From the NCBI RefSeq assembly GCF_036379515.1, contig NZ_DASVGN010000003.1, positions 69,466 to 133,465 of the forward strand: a DNA stretch of 64,000 nucleotides. Direction: 5' to 3'. The notes beneath the pieces are model-generated. The model was not told where the DNA came from and made no database searches. It was given only the letters and a program-made list of their open reading frames with translations. Positions 52,908 to 61,184 of this stretch are shown here, one piece after another; positions within the stretch are counted from its first letter, which is position 1; every line of letters starts with the position of its first letter. This DNA comes from Castellaniella sp036379515. GTDB taxonomy: Bacteria > Pseudomonadota > Gammaproteobacteria > Burkholderiales > Burkholderiaceae_B. A program made the translations under genes and the position numbers.

Positions 52908-53477
52908 TCAGGCGTGGCTGCGCATTTCGGGCCACGCCTTTTTAAGGTAGTAGCACATCGACCAAACGGTGAGGATGGCCGCCACCACGATCAAGACGGT
53001 CCCGATCGCCTGTATTGGCGCCCCCTGGATGGGCTGCCAATACAGCAGGCAGGGAATGGCGACCATCTGCGCGGCCGTCTTGAATTTGCCGAGGCGGTGA
53101 ACGGCCACGCTGCTGCTGGCACCGATCTTGGCCATCCATTCGCGCAATGCCGAAATGGTGATTTCGCGGCCGATGATGACCAAGGCGATGAGCATGTCGA
53201 CGCGACCCAGATCCAGCAGGATGAGAAGGGCAGCGCTGACCATGAGTTTGTCGGCCACGGGGTCCAGGAACGCCCCAAAAGCGGACGTCTGGTTCCAGCG
53301 CCGCGCCAGCCAGCCGTCGAGCCAGTCGGTGACGGCTGCGACGATGAAGGCGGCGGCGGCCACCATGTCGCGGGCCTCCGGGCTGATCCAGGAAGGCGGG
53401 ATGTAAAACAGCCCCACCAGGAGCGGGATCATTACGATGCGCAACCAGGTGAGCGCGATGGGGAGATTGAACGGCAT
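52908..53477 (-). CDS. pgsA: CDP-diacylglycerol-glycerol-3-phosphate 3-phosphatidyltransferase
   Basis: Makes phosphatidylglycerophosphate, the precursor of phosphatidylglycerol, at the inner membrane. 189 residues with about four membrane helices. The CDP-alcohol phosphotransferase motif DWLDGWLARRWNQTSAFGAF continues LDPVADK, giving the D-G-A-R...G...D...D pattern complete. Last gene of the orn-acpS-nagZ-uvrC-pgsA series. Confidence 0.95.
   Translation of the reverse strand: MPFNLPIALTWLRIVMIPLLVGLFYIPPSWISPEARDMVAAAAFIVAAVTDWLDGWLARRWNQTSAFGAFLDPVADKLMVSAALLILLDLGRVDMLIALVIIGREITISALREWMAKIGASSSVAVHRLGKFKTAAQMVAIPCLLYWQPIQGAPIQAIGTVLIVVAAILTVWSMCYYLKKAWPEMRSHA
52910..52943 (+). terminator. 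Intrinsic terminator of the Liv operon
   Basis: AGGCGTGGC...GCCACGCCT with a 12-nt loop, followed by TTTTT. The hairpin coincides with the last codons of the convergent pgsA gene. Confidence 0.8.
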
Positions 53478-53505
53478 GATAGATGCAATACTACCTTAAG
53501 CCAGC

Positions 53506-55329
53506 CTAGCGCAGCGCATGATAGATGCGTTCCGCAAGCTCTTCTGAAATACCCTCAACCGTCTGCAACTCATCGATGCTGGCGTCCACGACCCCCGAAA
53601 ACCCGCCGAAGCGAGCCAGCAGCTTTTGCCGCCGCTGCTTGCCGATGCCTTCGATCTCTTCCAGACGTGACACGTTGCGCGTCTTGGCCCGCTTCGCCCG
53701 CATCCCGGTAATGGCAAAGCGGTGCGCCTCGTCGCGGATCTGCGCCACCAGCATCAGTGCCGCAGACTCGACCCCCAGGGCCACAGGCTCGCGCCCATCG
53801 ACGAACACCAGCGTCTCGAGCCCTACCTTGCGATGGTCGCCCTTCCTGACGCCTACGATGGCACTGACGTCCAGCCCGAGTTCGACGAACACCTGGCGTG
53901 CAATCTCGACTTGCCCCTTGCCCCCATCGATGAGCACGATGCCGGGCATGAGTGCGGGGTCGTCCGGGACACGCGCATAGCGGCGGTTGAGCGCCTGCCG
54001 CATGGCTGCGTAATCATCCCCCGGCGTGATGCCCGCGATGTTGAAGCGCCGATAAAGCGACGGTTGCATCGCATGATGTTCGTAGACCACACAAGAAGCC
54101 TGGGTCGCCTCACCCGACGAGTGGCTGATGTCGAAACACTCGATGTGCAGGGCTTCGAGCGATGCATCGTCGGTATCCAGATCCAGCTCTTCAGCCAAGG
54201 CGAGAGTGCGGGCCTCGCGTGCACTGGCCTGAGTCAGGCGTTGTGCCAGGGCTAGTTGCGCATTGCGCTGCGCCTGCTCGAGCCAGGTGCGGCGGGTGCC
54301 CTGAGGCCGGGCGATGACGCGAATGCGGTGCCCCTGCTGCTCGGCCAGCAGATCGACCAGCTCGGGTTCGGGCAGCGCATGTGAACACACCAGTACCGGC
54401 GGAGCCGGATTCTCGGCGTAGTGCTGCGCCACGAAGGCTTCGAGTACTTCTTCGGGAGATTCGTCCTGGGCCTGCGTCGGAAAGAGCGGTTTGTCACCCA
54501 GGTGGCGTCCCGCCCGCACCATGGCCAGGTTGACGCACGTGCGCCCGCCCGCCACGGCAACCGCAATGATGTCCACGCTGTCGTCACCGACCTGTTCCAT
54601 GGTCTGCTGCTGCAGTACCTTGGCCAGCGCGCGCATCTGGTCACGCAACACGGCGGCCTGTTCAAAGTCTTCGTCGGCCGCTGCAGCCGTCATGCGTGCC
54701 TCGATATCCCGCAGTACCTCGGATGTGTGTCCTTCCAGAAAACGGATGGCGCGCTCGACGTCGGCCTGATAGGCCTCCTTGGAGATCAGATTCACGCAAG
54801 GCGCCGAGCAGCGGCCGATCTGGTACAGCAGGCAGGGGCGTGTGCGATGGGCGTAGACGCTGTCCTCGCAGGTGCGCAGATGAAAGACCTTCTGAAGAAT
54901 CTGGATCGTCTCGCGTACGGCCCATGAGTTCGGATAAGGGCCGAAGAAATGCCCCTTGCCGCGCGTGCTCCCCCGGTAATAGACGATACGCGGCGCCTCG
55001 TGCGCGGTGATCATCAGGTAGGGATAGGACTTGTCGTCCCTGAACAAAATGTTGTACTTGGGCTTGAGGCGCTTGATCAGGTTGTTTTCGAGAATCAGCG
55101 CCTCGGCCTCGGAACGCGTAATGGTGATCTCGGTACGCGCCACCCGCGCCAGCATGTGCTCGATGCGCGGCCCATGCCCGGTCTTGCGAAAGTACGAACT
55201 CACCCGCCGCTTGAGGTCGCGCGCCTTGCCGACGTACAGCACCTCGTCGTCAGCATCGATGTGACGGTAGACGCCTGGCAGATGCGGCAGATCAGCCAGG
55301 AAGGTTTTCAGATCGAAGGCTTCGGGCAC
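53506..55329 (-). CDS. uvrC: Excinuclease ABC subunit C
   Basis: Makes both incisions in nucleotide excision repair. 607 residues: GIY-YIG nuclease at the N-terminus (LPGVYRHIDADDEVLYVGKA), UVR motif near 200-235, RNase H-like C-terminal nuclease (ECFDISHSSGEATQASCVVY, and LIDGGKGQVEIA), and a final helix-hairpin-helix pair. It starts inside the last codons of nagZ (38-bp overlap). Confidence 0.96.
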   Translation of the reverse strand: MPEAFDLKTFLADLPHLPGVYRHIDADDEVLYVGKARDLKRRVSSYFRKTGHGPRIEHMLARVARTEITITRSEAEALILENNLIKRLKPKYNILFRDDKSYPYLMITAHEAPRIVYYRGSTRGKGHFFGPYPNSWAVRETIQILQKVFHLRTCEDSVYAHRTRPCLLYQIGRCSAPCVNLISKEAYQADVERAIRFLEGHTSEVLRDIEARMTAAAADEDFEQAAVLRDQMRALAKVLQQQTMEQVGDDSVDIIAVAVAGGRTCVNLAMVRAGRHLGDKPLFPTQAQDESPEEVLEAFVAQHYAENPAPPVLVCSHALPEPELVDLLAEQQGHRIRVIARPQGTRRTWLEQAQRNAQLALAQRLTQASAREARTLALAEELDLDTDDASLEALHIECFDISHSSGEATQASCVVYEHHAMQPSLYRRFNIAGITPGDDYAAMRQALNRRYARVPDDPALMPGIVLIDGGKGQVEIARQVFVELGLDVSAIVGVRKGDHRKVGLETLVFVDGREPVALGVESAALMLVAQIRDEAHRFAITGMRAKRAKTRNVSRLEEIEGIGKQRRQKLLARFGGFSGVVDASIDELQTVEGISEELAERIYHALR

Positions 55330-56338
55330 GGAGATACCGCGTATCGGATAGCAGACTCACCCAATCGGGCGCAGGGCTCGTCGGCGCCAGGCGCTGGATG
55401 CGATGCACGGACCGGGCATCCAGCGATCGGCCGGTCAAGCCTGAAAGCAGCTCATCGGCCAGATCGGGACGATTGCAGACCAGCACCATGTCGCAGCCTG
55501 CCGTCAGCGCGGCGCGCGCACGCGCATGAATGTCGCCGGCCACGCGCGCACCCTCCATCGTCAGGTCGTCTGAAAACACCACCCCGTCGTATTCGAACTG
55601 ACCCCGCAAAATATCGGTGACCCACCGGCGAGAGAACCCGGCGGGTTCGGGGGCAACCTGCGGATAGACGACGTGGGCCGGCATGACGGCCGGCAGGCCC
55701 AGGTCACCCAGCCAGCGGTAGGGGGCCGCATCCGCCTCAAGGATTTCTTCCAGGGGACGATCATCGACCGGGATGTCGAGGTGAGAATCGGCCGCCACCG
55801 CACCGTGCCCCGGAAAATGCTTGCCGCAGGCCGCCATGCCGGCCTGCCGCAGGCCCAGGATCAGTGCTCGGGCAAGATTCGTCACAGCTCGGGAATCGGC
55901 ATGAAAGGACCGATTCCCGATGACCTTGCTGACGCCATAATCCAGATCCAGCACCGGGGTAAAGCTGAAATCCACGCCGCAGGCACGGAGCTCGCTGGCC
56001 AGGACGAAGCCCACTTCCGTTGCCGCACGCAGGGCCTCCTGGCGATCAGCCTCATACCATTTGCCCAGCAAGCGCATGGCGGGCAAGGCCGTGAAACCGT
56101 CGGTGCGAAACCGCTGCACCCGCCCTCCCTCGTGGTCCACCGCAATCAGCAGCGGTTCGTCACGCGCCGCATGAATGGCGGCGCACAGCGCCGTCAGCTG
56201 CGCCCTGTCCAGGAAGTTGCGTGCAAACAGGATGACGCCCCCCACCTGAGGGTGCTGCAGGCGCTGGCGCTCTGCTTCGTCCAGTACAGGGCCCGCCACA
56301 TCGACCATGACGGGACCGGGAGGCATGCGAGTCGTCAT
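55292..56338 (-). CDS. nagZ: Beta-N-acetylhexosaminidase NagZ
   Basis: Cytoplasmic muropeptide recycling; glycoside hydrolase family 3. 348 residues. Motifs: LIAVDHEGGRVQRFR, the catalytic-loop motif ACGKHFPGHGAVAADSHLD (His in KHFPGHG), and the nucleophile region VVFSDDLTMEGA with Asp. The 3' end overlaps uvrC. Confidence 0.94.
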   Translation of the reverse strand: MTTRMPPGPVMVDVAGPVLDEAERQRLQHPQVGGVILFARNFLDRAQLTALCAAIHAARDEPLLIAVDHEGGRVQRFRTDGFTALPAMRLLGKWYEADRQEALRAATEVGFVLASELRACGVDFSFTPVLDLDYGVSKVIGNRSFHADSRAVTNLARALILGLRQAGMAACGKHFPGHGAVAADSHLDIPVDDRPLEEILEADAAPYRWLGDLGLPAVMPAHVVYPQVAPEPAGFSRRWVTDILRGQFEYDGVVFSDDLTMEGARVAGDIHARARAALTAGCDMVLVCNRPDLADELLSGLTGRSLDARSVHRIQRLAPTSPAPDWVSLLSDTRYLRARSLRSENLPG

Positions 56339-56354
56339 AAATACCTTCTTGGAA

Positions 56355-56765
56355 TCAGCCAGGTCGCCGCGTCTCGACCACCACGAACGCCGCGACCATA
56401 TCGGATTCGTCCGTCATGGAAACGTGCGCAGCCCCAAAGCGGGCATGGTACCAGTCGGCCAACGGCCCCACCAGGTGGACCTCGGGGGCCCCCCCTCTGC
56501 GGTTCAGGATCTGCACACGCGACCACGTCATGGGCATGTGAATGCCCAGGCCAACGGCTTTTGAAAACGCCTCTTTGGCCGCAAAGCGTGTGGCCAGGTA
56601 AAGGATGCCGCGCCGGGGATCGCGCGCGCTGCGTCGGGCATGAACCTGCTGCTCGTCCGGCCCCAGGACACGCTGCACGAAACGCGCACCGTGCCGCGCG
56701 TAGACACGCTCGATGCGCGCCACTCGCACCAGATCGGTGCCTATGCCGGCAATGGCCGCCGCCAC
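56355..56765 (-). CDS. acpS: Holo-[acyl-carrier-protein] synthase
   Basis: Transfers 4'-phosphopantetheine to apo-ACP. From the GTG at 56765 it has 136 residues, with the metal-binding Asp in GIGTDLVRVARIE and Glu in FAAKEAFSKAVGLG. An ATG at 56807 is in frame and would add 14 Ser/Asn-rich residues overlapping orn; the family usually starts just before GIGTDLV, so the GTG directly after the orn stop is preferred. The first base of the GTG lies two bases past the orn stop. Confidence 0.9.
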   Translation of the reverse strand: MAAAIAGIGTDLVRVARIERVYARHGARFVQRVLGPDEQQVHARRSARDPRRGILYLATRFAAKEAFSKAVGLGIHMPMTWSRVQILNRRGGAPEVHLVGPLADWYHARFGAAHVSMTDESDMVAAFVVVETRRPG

Positions 56766-56766
56766 C

Positions 56767-57312
56767 TCAGAGCTTGAGGAAATGTTCGCGGTAGTGTTTG
56801 AGCTCATCGATGGACTCTTGTATGTCGGCCAGTGCCTCGTGCTTGCTCGCTTTCACGAAACTGCGATAGACCTCGGGCTTCCAGCGCAGCGACAATTCCT
56901 TCAGGGTGCTCACGTCCAGATTGCGGTAATGAAAATAGGCCTCGAGACGCGGCATGTACTTCACCATGAAGCGCCTGTCCTGCCCGATGGTATTGCCGCA
57001 CATCGGAGACTTGCCGGCCGGTACGAGGGGCTTCAGGAACTCCAGCAAGGTGTCTTCGACCTGAGCCTCGGTCAGCGTCGAGGCCTTGACCTTGTCGATC
57101 AGCCCGCTCTTGCCGTGCGTGGACCGGTTCCATTTGTCCATGGCCTCCAACAGCTCATTGCTTTGATGCACCACCAGGACGGGCGCCTGAGCAACCACGG
57201 TCAGATCCGGCTCCGTCACAATGAGCGCAATCTCGAGGATGCGTTCACGCTCGGGATCCAGGCCCGTCATTTCCATATCCAGCCAGATCAGGCGCTGATC
57301 ATTCGCAGCCAT
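56767..57312 (-). CDS. orn: Oligoribonuclease
   Basis: 3'-5' exonuclease for 2-5-mers, including pGpG from c-di-GMP breakdown. 181 residues. The DEDDh signature is visible in LIWLDMEMTGLDPERERILE, CGNTIGQDRRFM and KHEALADIQESIDELKHYR. It is divergent from the M48 protease gene with 48 bases between. Confidence 0.95.
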   Translation of the reverse strand: MAANDQRLIWLDMEMTGLDPERERILEIALIVTEPDLTVVAQAPVLVVHQSNELLEAMDKWNRSTHGKSGLIDKVKASTLTEAQVEDTLLEFLKPLVPAGKSPMCGNTIGQDRRFMVKYMPRLEAYFHYRNLDVSTLKELSLRWKPEVYRSFVKASKHEALADIQESIDELKHYREHFLKL

Positions 57313-57360
57313 ACCCTATAATCCTCGCTTACAAAACATTGATTTTCGCACACTGGCTGC

Positions 57361-58611
57361 ATGGAACTGCTGACCCTTCTGTTTCTCATCTGCCTCTTGG
57401 GTGATGTCCTCGTGCGCTACTGGCTGGCGCGGCGGCAAATCCGCCATGTACTGACCCACCGCGACGACATCCCGGCGGCCTTCGAAGGGCGCATCGGCCT
57501 GAACAGCCACCAACGTGCGGCCGACTACACCGTGGCCCGCAGCCAGCTCTCGGTGATCGAACGCATCGTCGAAGCGGCCGTGCTGGTCGCGCTCACCCTG
57601 CTGGGTGGCCTGCAAGCGATCAACGTAGCCTTGGGCCACCTCATCACATCCGAACTCTGGCGCCAGATGGCGCTGGTCGGCGTGGTGCTGCTTTTGCTGG
57701 GCATCGTCGGCCTGGCGTTCTCCGCCTGGAAGACCTTCCACCTGGAAGCACGCTTTGGCTTCAACCGCATGACACCGCGCCTCTTCATCGGCGACACGCT
57801 GAAAATGCTGGCCGTTACACTGGTGTTGGGGGTGCCCCTTCTGGCCTTGATCCTGTGGGTGATGGGGGCCGCAGGCCGCGATTGGGCCTGGTGGGCCTGG
57901 GGCATCTGGATCGCCTTCAACCTGCTGATTCTCTGGCTGTATCCCAGCTTCATCGCCCCCCTCTTCAATCGTTTCACGCCATTGGACGACCCTCAGCTGA
58001 GCGAGCGCATCTACGGGCTTGCCCGACGCTGCCACTTTGGCCTGTCCGGCTTGTACGTCATGGACGGCTCGCGGCGCTCGGCCCATGGCAACGCGTATTT
58101 CACGGGTTTTGGGCGGCACCGGCGCATCGTCTTCTTCGATACGCTGCTCTCACGCCTGAACGCCGACGAAGTCGAGGCCGTGCTGGCCCATGAGCTCGGC
58201 CATTTTGCACACCACCATATCGTGCGGCGCGTGGTCGTGAGCTTCGTCACGGCAGGCATTCTGCTGCAATTGCTTGCCTGGCTTGCCACCCAGGTCTGGT
58301 TCTACACCGGGCTGGGTGTGCTGCCGCAATTGGCCAGTGCCAACGATGGCCTCGCCCTGGTCCTGTTCATGCTGGCCCTGCCTGTCTTCACCTTCTGGGT
58401 AACGCCCATTGCCAGCCTGCTCTCTCGTCGGGACGAATTCCAGGCAGATCAATACGCCGTGCAACAATGCGGTGCCGCCGCACTGAGCAGCGCGCTGGTC
58501 AAGCTCTACGACGACAACGCAGCGACACTCACGCCCGACCCCATCCACTCGGCGTGGTACGACAGTCACCCCTCGGCAGCCGTGCGCATCGCACACCTGA
58601 GCCATGGCTGA
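57361..58611 (+). CDS. M48-family membrane metalloprotease (Ste24/HtpX-like)
   Basis: 416 residues: a CAAX-protease-type N-terminal membrane region with about five helices, then the M48 peptidase domain. Zinc motif VLAHELGHFAHHH (HExxH) and the third ligand Glu in RRDEFQADQYAV. Likely a membrane protein quality-control protease; bacteria lack prenylated substrates in general. It overlaps rsgA by eight bases. Confidence 0.9.
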   Translation: MELLTLLFLICLLGDVLVRYWLARRQIRHVLTHRDDIPAAFEGRIGLNSHQRAADYTVARSQLSVIERIVEAAVLVALTLLGGLQAINVALGHLITSELWRQMALVGVVLLLLGIVGLAFSAWKTFHLEARFGFNRMTPRLFIGDTLKMLAVTLVLGVPLLALILWVMGAAGRDWAWWAWGIWIAFNLLILWLYPSFIAPLFNRFTPLDDPQLSERIYGLARRCHFGLSGLYVMDGSRRSAHGNAYFTGFGRHRRIVFFDTLLSRLNADEVEAVLAHELGHFAHHHIVRRVVVSFVTAGILLQLLAWLATQVWFYTGLGVLPQLASANDGLALVLFMLALPVFTFWVTPIASLLSRRDEFQADQYAVQQCGAAALSSALVKLYDDNAATLTPDPIHSAWYDSHPSAAVRIAHLSHG

Positions 58612-59500
58612 TGCGCCGCAGCGTGGTCGCGTCATTGCGGCCCACGGTCGGCATTACCGAGTCGAATTTTCGGACGGCGAAACGCGCCATTGCTACACGC
58701 GCGGCAAGAAAGCGGGCCCGACTGTCGGAGATTCAGTTCTCGTTCTGAAGGAAGGCCGCGACGAGGGAGTCATCGTCGAGATCCTGCCGCGACGCAATCT
58801 GCTCTACCGCTCGGACGCCGCACGCAGCAAGCAATTCGCGGCGAACCTGGACCAGCTCCTGCTGGTTCTGGCCGCAGAACCGGATTACTCCGACGATCTT
58901 CTGGGGCGTGCCCTGGTCGCTGCCGGAAGCGCAGGCATCCCGGCACACATCATCTTGAACAAAGCCGACCTGGGCTCCGTGGCGCGCGCCCGCGTGCGTC
59001 TGGCCGCCATCGCGGCCTTGGGCATTCCCATTGTGGAGCTCTGTGCACTGGATACGGCTCAAGTACAGGACCGGCTAGGTCCTCTTCTGAAGCATCGCAG
59101 CACTCTACTGCTTGGGCAAAGCGGCATGGGAAAATCCACGTTGCTAAACGCCCTGGTACCAGAGGCTCAGGCACCCACACAGGCGCACTCGGAAGCGCTC
59201 GGAACGGGCCGGCACACCACGACGCAGACGCGCTTGTTCAAGCTGCCAGGCGGAGGGGATCTTATCGACTCACCGGGGTTCCAGGCATTTGGCCTGCAGC
59301 ACCTGAGCCTGCACGACATCGAACAGGGCTTCCCGGAATTTGCAGAAGCCATTCATCATTGCCGCTTCTACAACTGTACCCACCGGCACGAACCCGGGTG
59401 CGGCGTGCTGGCCGCCGTGGCAAGGGGCGAAATCACGGCTGCCCGACACGCCTTGTATCAGCGCATCCTGGCTGAAAACGAAGCCGCCAGAAAGTGGTAA
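58604..59500 (+). CDS. rsgA: Small ribosomal subunit biogenesis GTPase RsgA
   Basis: Circularly permuted GTPase for 30S maturation. 298 residues: OB fold (about 5-65), then G4 ILNKADLG before G1 LLLGQSGMGKSTLLNAL, G3 LIDSPGFQAFGL, and a C-terminal zinc knuckle CRFYNCTHRHEPGCG with three Cys and a His. The order G4-G1-G3 proves the permutation. The 3' end overlaps the convergent Nudix gene by 43 bases. Confidence 0.95.
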   Translation: MADAPQRGRVIAAHGRHYRVEFSDGETRHCYTRGKKAGPTVGDSVLVLKEGRDEGVIVEILPRRNLLYRSDAARSKQFAANLDQLLLVLAAEPDYSDDLLGRALVAAGSAGIPAHIILNKADLGSVARARVRLAAIAALGIPIVELCALDTAQVQDRLGPLLKHRSTLLLGQSGMGKSTLLNALVPEAQAPTQAHSEALGTGRHTTTQTRLFKLPGGGDLIDSPGFQAFGLQHLSLHDIEQGFPEFAEAIHHCRFYNCTHRHEPGCGVLAAVARGEITAARHALYQRILAENEAARKW

Positions 59501-60177
59501 AGGTTGCGCAGCAAAACCGCGGTGGCACCCCAGATGAAGTGAGAATCCCAGGGGATGGCAAAAAAATAGCGGCCATGCCCCCATTGCGTTCGAAGCTGCC
59601 GGAGCTCGTAACGCCCTGGGTCCATCAAGACAGACAGAGGCACTTCAAAGACTTCGGCGACCTCGTCTCCCTCGGGCTCGACCTGAAAGCCAGGCAGCAA
59701 TTCGGCCACGACCGGAGTCATCAGAAACCCGGTGGTCGTCAGTAGCGTCGGCTGGGTTCCCAGCACATGAACGAAACGACGCTCTACCCCGATCTCTTCT
59801 CGCGTCTCGCGCAGCGCAGCCGCCACCACCCCCGTGTCATCAGGCTCGATGCACCCGCCCGGGAAGCTGACCTGCCCTGCGTGGTGGTGAAGTTGCTCGG
59901 AGCGGCGAGTGAACAGCATGGACACACCGCCAGCCCGCTGCACGAACGGCATCAGAACCGCTGCGTGCCGCGCACTTGAGCTCGCCACGCGTTCAGCCGA
60001 GAAAGACTCTATGAACAGGGGTTCAACCTGCCAGGGTACCGGCTCACGAAACGCCTCGCGCAGGCCCTCGAGGGTGAGGACCCCAGGAGGCACCGGCGGC
60101 AACGCCACGACTGGCACCACGGGTTGGACTTTGGGGTCGAAATCACGGTGGAGCTGGGGTGGCGAAATGGATGACAT
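59458..60177 (-). CDS. Nudix hydrolase, CoA pyrophosphatase-like
   Basis: 239 residues. The Nudix box is GGCIEPDDTGVVAAALRETR followed by EEIGV, and the preceding FTRRSEQLHHHAGQVSFPGG matches the UPF0035/CoA-pyrophosphatase subgroup (NudL-type). Probable substrate is CoA and its derivatives. The N-terminal 70 residues are an extra, Pro-rich extension. Confidence 0.87.
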   Translation of the reverse strand: MSSISPPQLHRDFDPKVQPVVPVVALPPVPPGVLTLEGLREAFREPVPWQVEPLFIESFSAERVASSSARHAAVLMPFVQRAGGVSMLFTRRSEQLHHHAGQVSFPGGCIEPDDTGVVAAALRETREEIGVERRFVHVLGTQPTLLTTTGFLMTPVVAELLPGFQVEPEGDEVAEVFEVPLSVLMDPGRYELRQLRTQWGHGRYFFAIPWDSHFIWGATAVLLRNLYHFLAASFSARMR

Positions 60178-60189
60178 GATTCAGAATAC

Positions 60190-60214
60190 AACAAAGGCAC
60201 CTCGGAAGGTGCCT
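60190..60214 (-). terminator. Terminator after rplS
   Basis: AGGCACCT-TCCG-AGGTGCCT on the minus strand followed by TTGTTG, about 40 bases past the rplS stop and before the Nudix gene. Confidence 0.7.
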
Positions 60215-60255
60215 CTGAAAACTGCGGTCTTTTGCAGACAGTAGTTGCAGCCGAA

Positions 60256-60627
60256 TTACACAGCCTTGCGCACCAGCTTTTCTTTGATGCGAGCTGCCTT
60301 GCCGGTGAGGTTGCGCAGATAGTACAGCTTGGCGCGACGAACGTCACCACGGCGCTTGACTTCGATGCCGGCGATTTGCGGCGAATAGAGCTGGAAGGTA
60401 CGTTCGACGGCTTCGCCAGAAGAGATCTTGCGCACGGTGAAGGCAGAGTTCAGACCGCGATTGCGGCGACCGATCACCACGCCTTCGTACAGCTGTGCAC
60501 GGCTGCGCTCGCCTTCAACGACGTTGACGCTGACGACCACGGTGTCACCCGGCGCGAAGTCGGGGATGGTACGACCGGCCGTCAGGCGGGCGATTTCTTC
60601 TTGTTCCAGTGTTTCGATGAGATTCAC
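60256..60627 (-). CDS. rplS: 50S ribosomal protein L19
   Basis: 123 residues. Family features: IPDFAPGDTVVVSVNVVEGE, YEGVVIGRRNRGLNSAF, and VKRRGDVRRAKLYYLR. The start is GTG at 60627 (VNLIETLEQEEI) with GGAG seven bases upstream; an ATG seven codons earlier is in frame but leaves non-homologous residues. The usual upstream genes trmD, rimM and rpsP are not adjacent here. Confidence 0.94.
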   Translation of the reverse strand: MNLIETLEQEEIARLTAGRTIPDFAPGDTVVVSVNVVEGERSRAQLYEGVVIGRRNRGLNSAFTVRKISSGEAVERTFQLYSPQIAGIEVKRRGDVRRAKLYYLRNLTGKAARIKEKLVRKAV

Positions 60628-60703
60628 AACAGGGCTCCAGGGCATCATACCCGCGGCTATGAATGAGTTAGGATGCCGCGCCAGAGGATGCAGAAAACAC
60701 GTG

Positions 60704-60709
60704 ATTATA
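60704..60709 (-). promoter_or_regulatory. -10 element of an rplS promoter
   Basis: TATAAT on the minus strand about 77 bases upstream of the rplS start, just past the end of the small membrane protein gene. No strong -35 is seen. It would let rplS be transcribed independently of the LexA-controlled gene upstream. Confidence 0.5.
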
Positions 60710-60723
60710 CAGAATTCTTGTAC

Positions 60724-60993
60724 CTAGAAGCCGGCCGCTGTGCCCAACCACATCATGAGCGGGACGAAGGCAGCCCACAAGGCGACGGCAAAGATGTCGG
60801 CCAACGGTGCCGCAATACGGCGCCAGCCTGCATGAACCGAAAGGCGGCTGCGCGAACGACGCGCGTGTACTGGAACGGGCTGTGAACGAACCCCGCCTGC
60901 TCCCCGCACGCGATGCGCCCGCACAGAAGTCGTACGTGGCGCTGTCACACCGACCCCTGCGCCCGCGGATTCCCAAACAAGACTGCCTGCCAT
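60724..60993 (-). CDS. Small membrane protein, 89 aa, predicted SOS-regulated
   Basis: I do not recognise the family. The N-terminal half is polar and Arg-rich (APRTTSVRAHRVRGAGG, then ARRSRSRLSVHAGWRR); the C-terminus is one hydrophobic helix (ADIFAVALWAAFVPLMMWLG, about residues 65-84). The ATG at 60993 has a strong ribosome site, CCGGAGAATTCACC. Two LexA boxes lie 40 and 70 bases upstream. This form, a small single-pass protein under LexA control, recalls SOS-induced division inhibitors (SidA, DidA, YneA) or membrane toxins such as TisB, but no sequence link is claimed. The gene has its own terminator-insulated start after the peroxiredoxin gene. Confidence 0.68.
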   Translation of the reverse strand: MAGSLVWESAGAGVGVTAPRTTSVRAHRVRGAGGVRSQPVPVHARRSRSRLSVHAGWRRIAAPLADIFAVALWAAFVPLMMWLGTAAGF

Positions 60994-61032
60994 GGTGAAT
61001 TCTCCGGTGATCTGGCCAGATGCAGCACCAGA

Positions 61033-61048
61033 CTGTTTATTCATACAG
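61033..61048 (-). promoter_or_regulatory. LexA box 1 (proximal)
   Basis: Plus strand CTGTTTATTCATACAG, an exact CTGT-N8-ACAG; the flanks extend it toward the full TACTGT...ACAGTA consensus on the minus strand. It overlaps a likely -10 (TATGAA) of the small gene. Confidence 0.85.
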
Positions 61049-61062
61049 TATTTTCACAAATA

Positions 61063-61078
61063 CTGTACATAAAAACAG
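61063..61078 (-). promoter_or_regulatory. LexA box 2 (distal)
   Basis: Plus strand CTGTACATAAAAACAG, an exact CTGT-N8-ACAG, starting 30 bp from box 1, close to three helical turns. Between the two, the 10-bp arms TACAGTATTT and AAATACTGTA form a perfect inverted repeat around GTGA. Confidence 0.83.
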
Positions 61079-61136
61079 CTTCAGGCGCAAGTACCGTGCA
61101 GAGCTCCCAGGACAAAGGGCAAGCCGCTTACAAAAA

Positions 61137-61165
61137 GACAAACAGCCCGGCCATGGGCCGGGCTG
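61137..61165 (-). terminator. Terminator of the peroxiredoxin gene
   Basis: CAGCCCGGCC-CAT-GGCCGGGCTG on the minus strand followed by TTTGTCTTTTTG. It separates the peroxiredoxin gene from the LexA-controlled gene. Confidence 0.85.
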
Positions 61166-61184
61166 CCAACATGATGCGCGCCAA

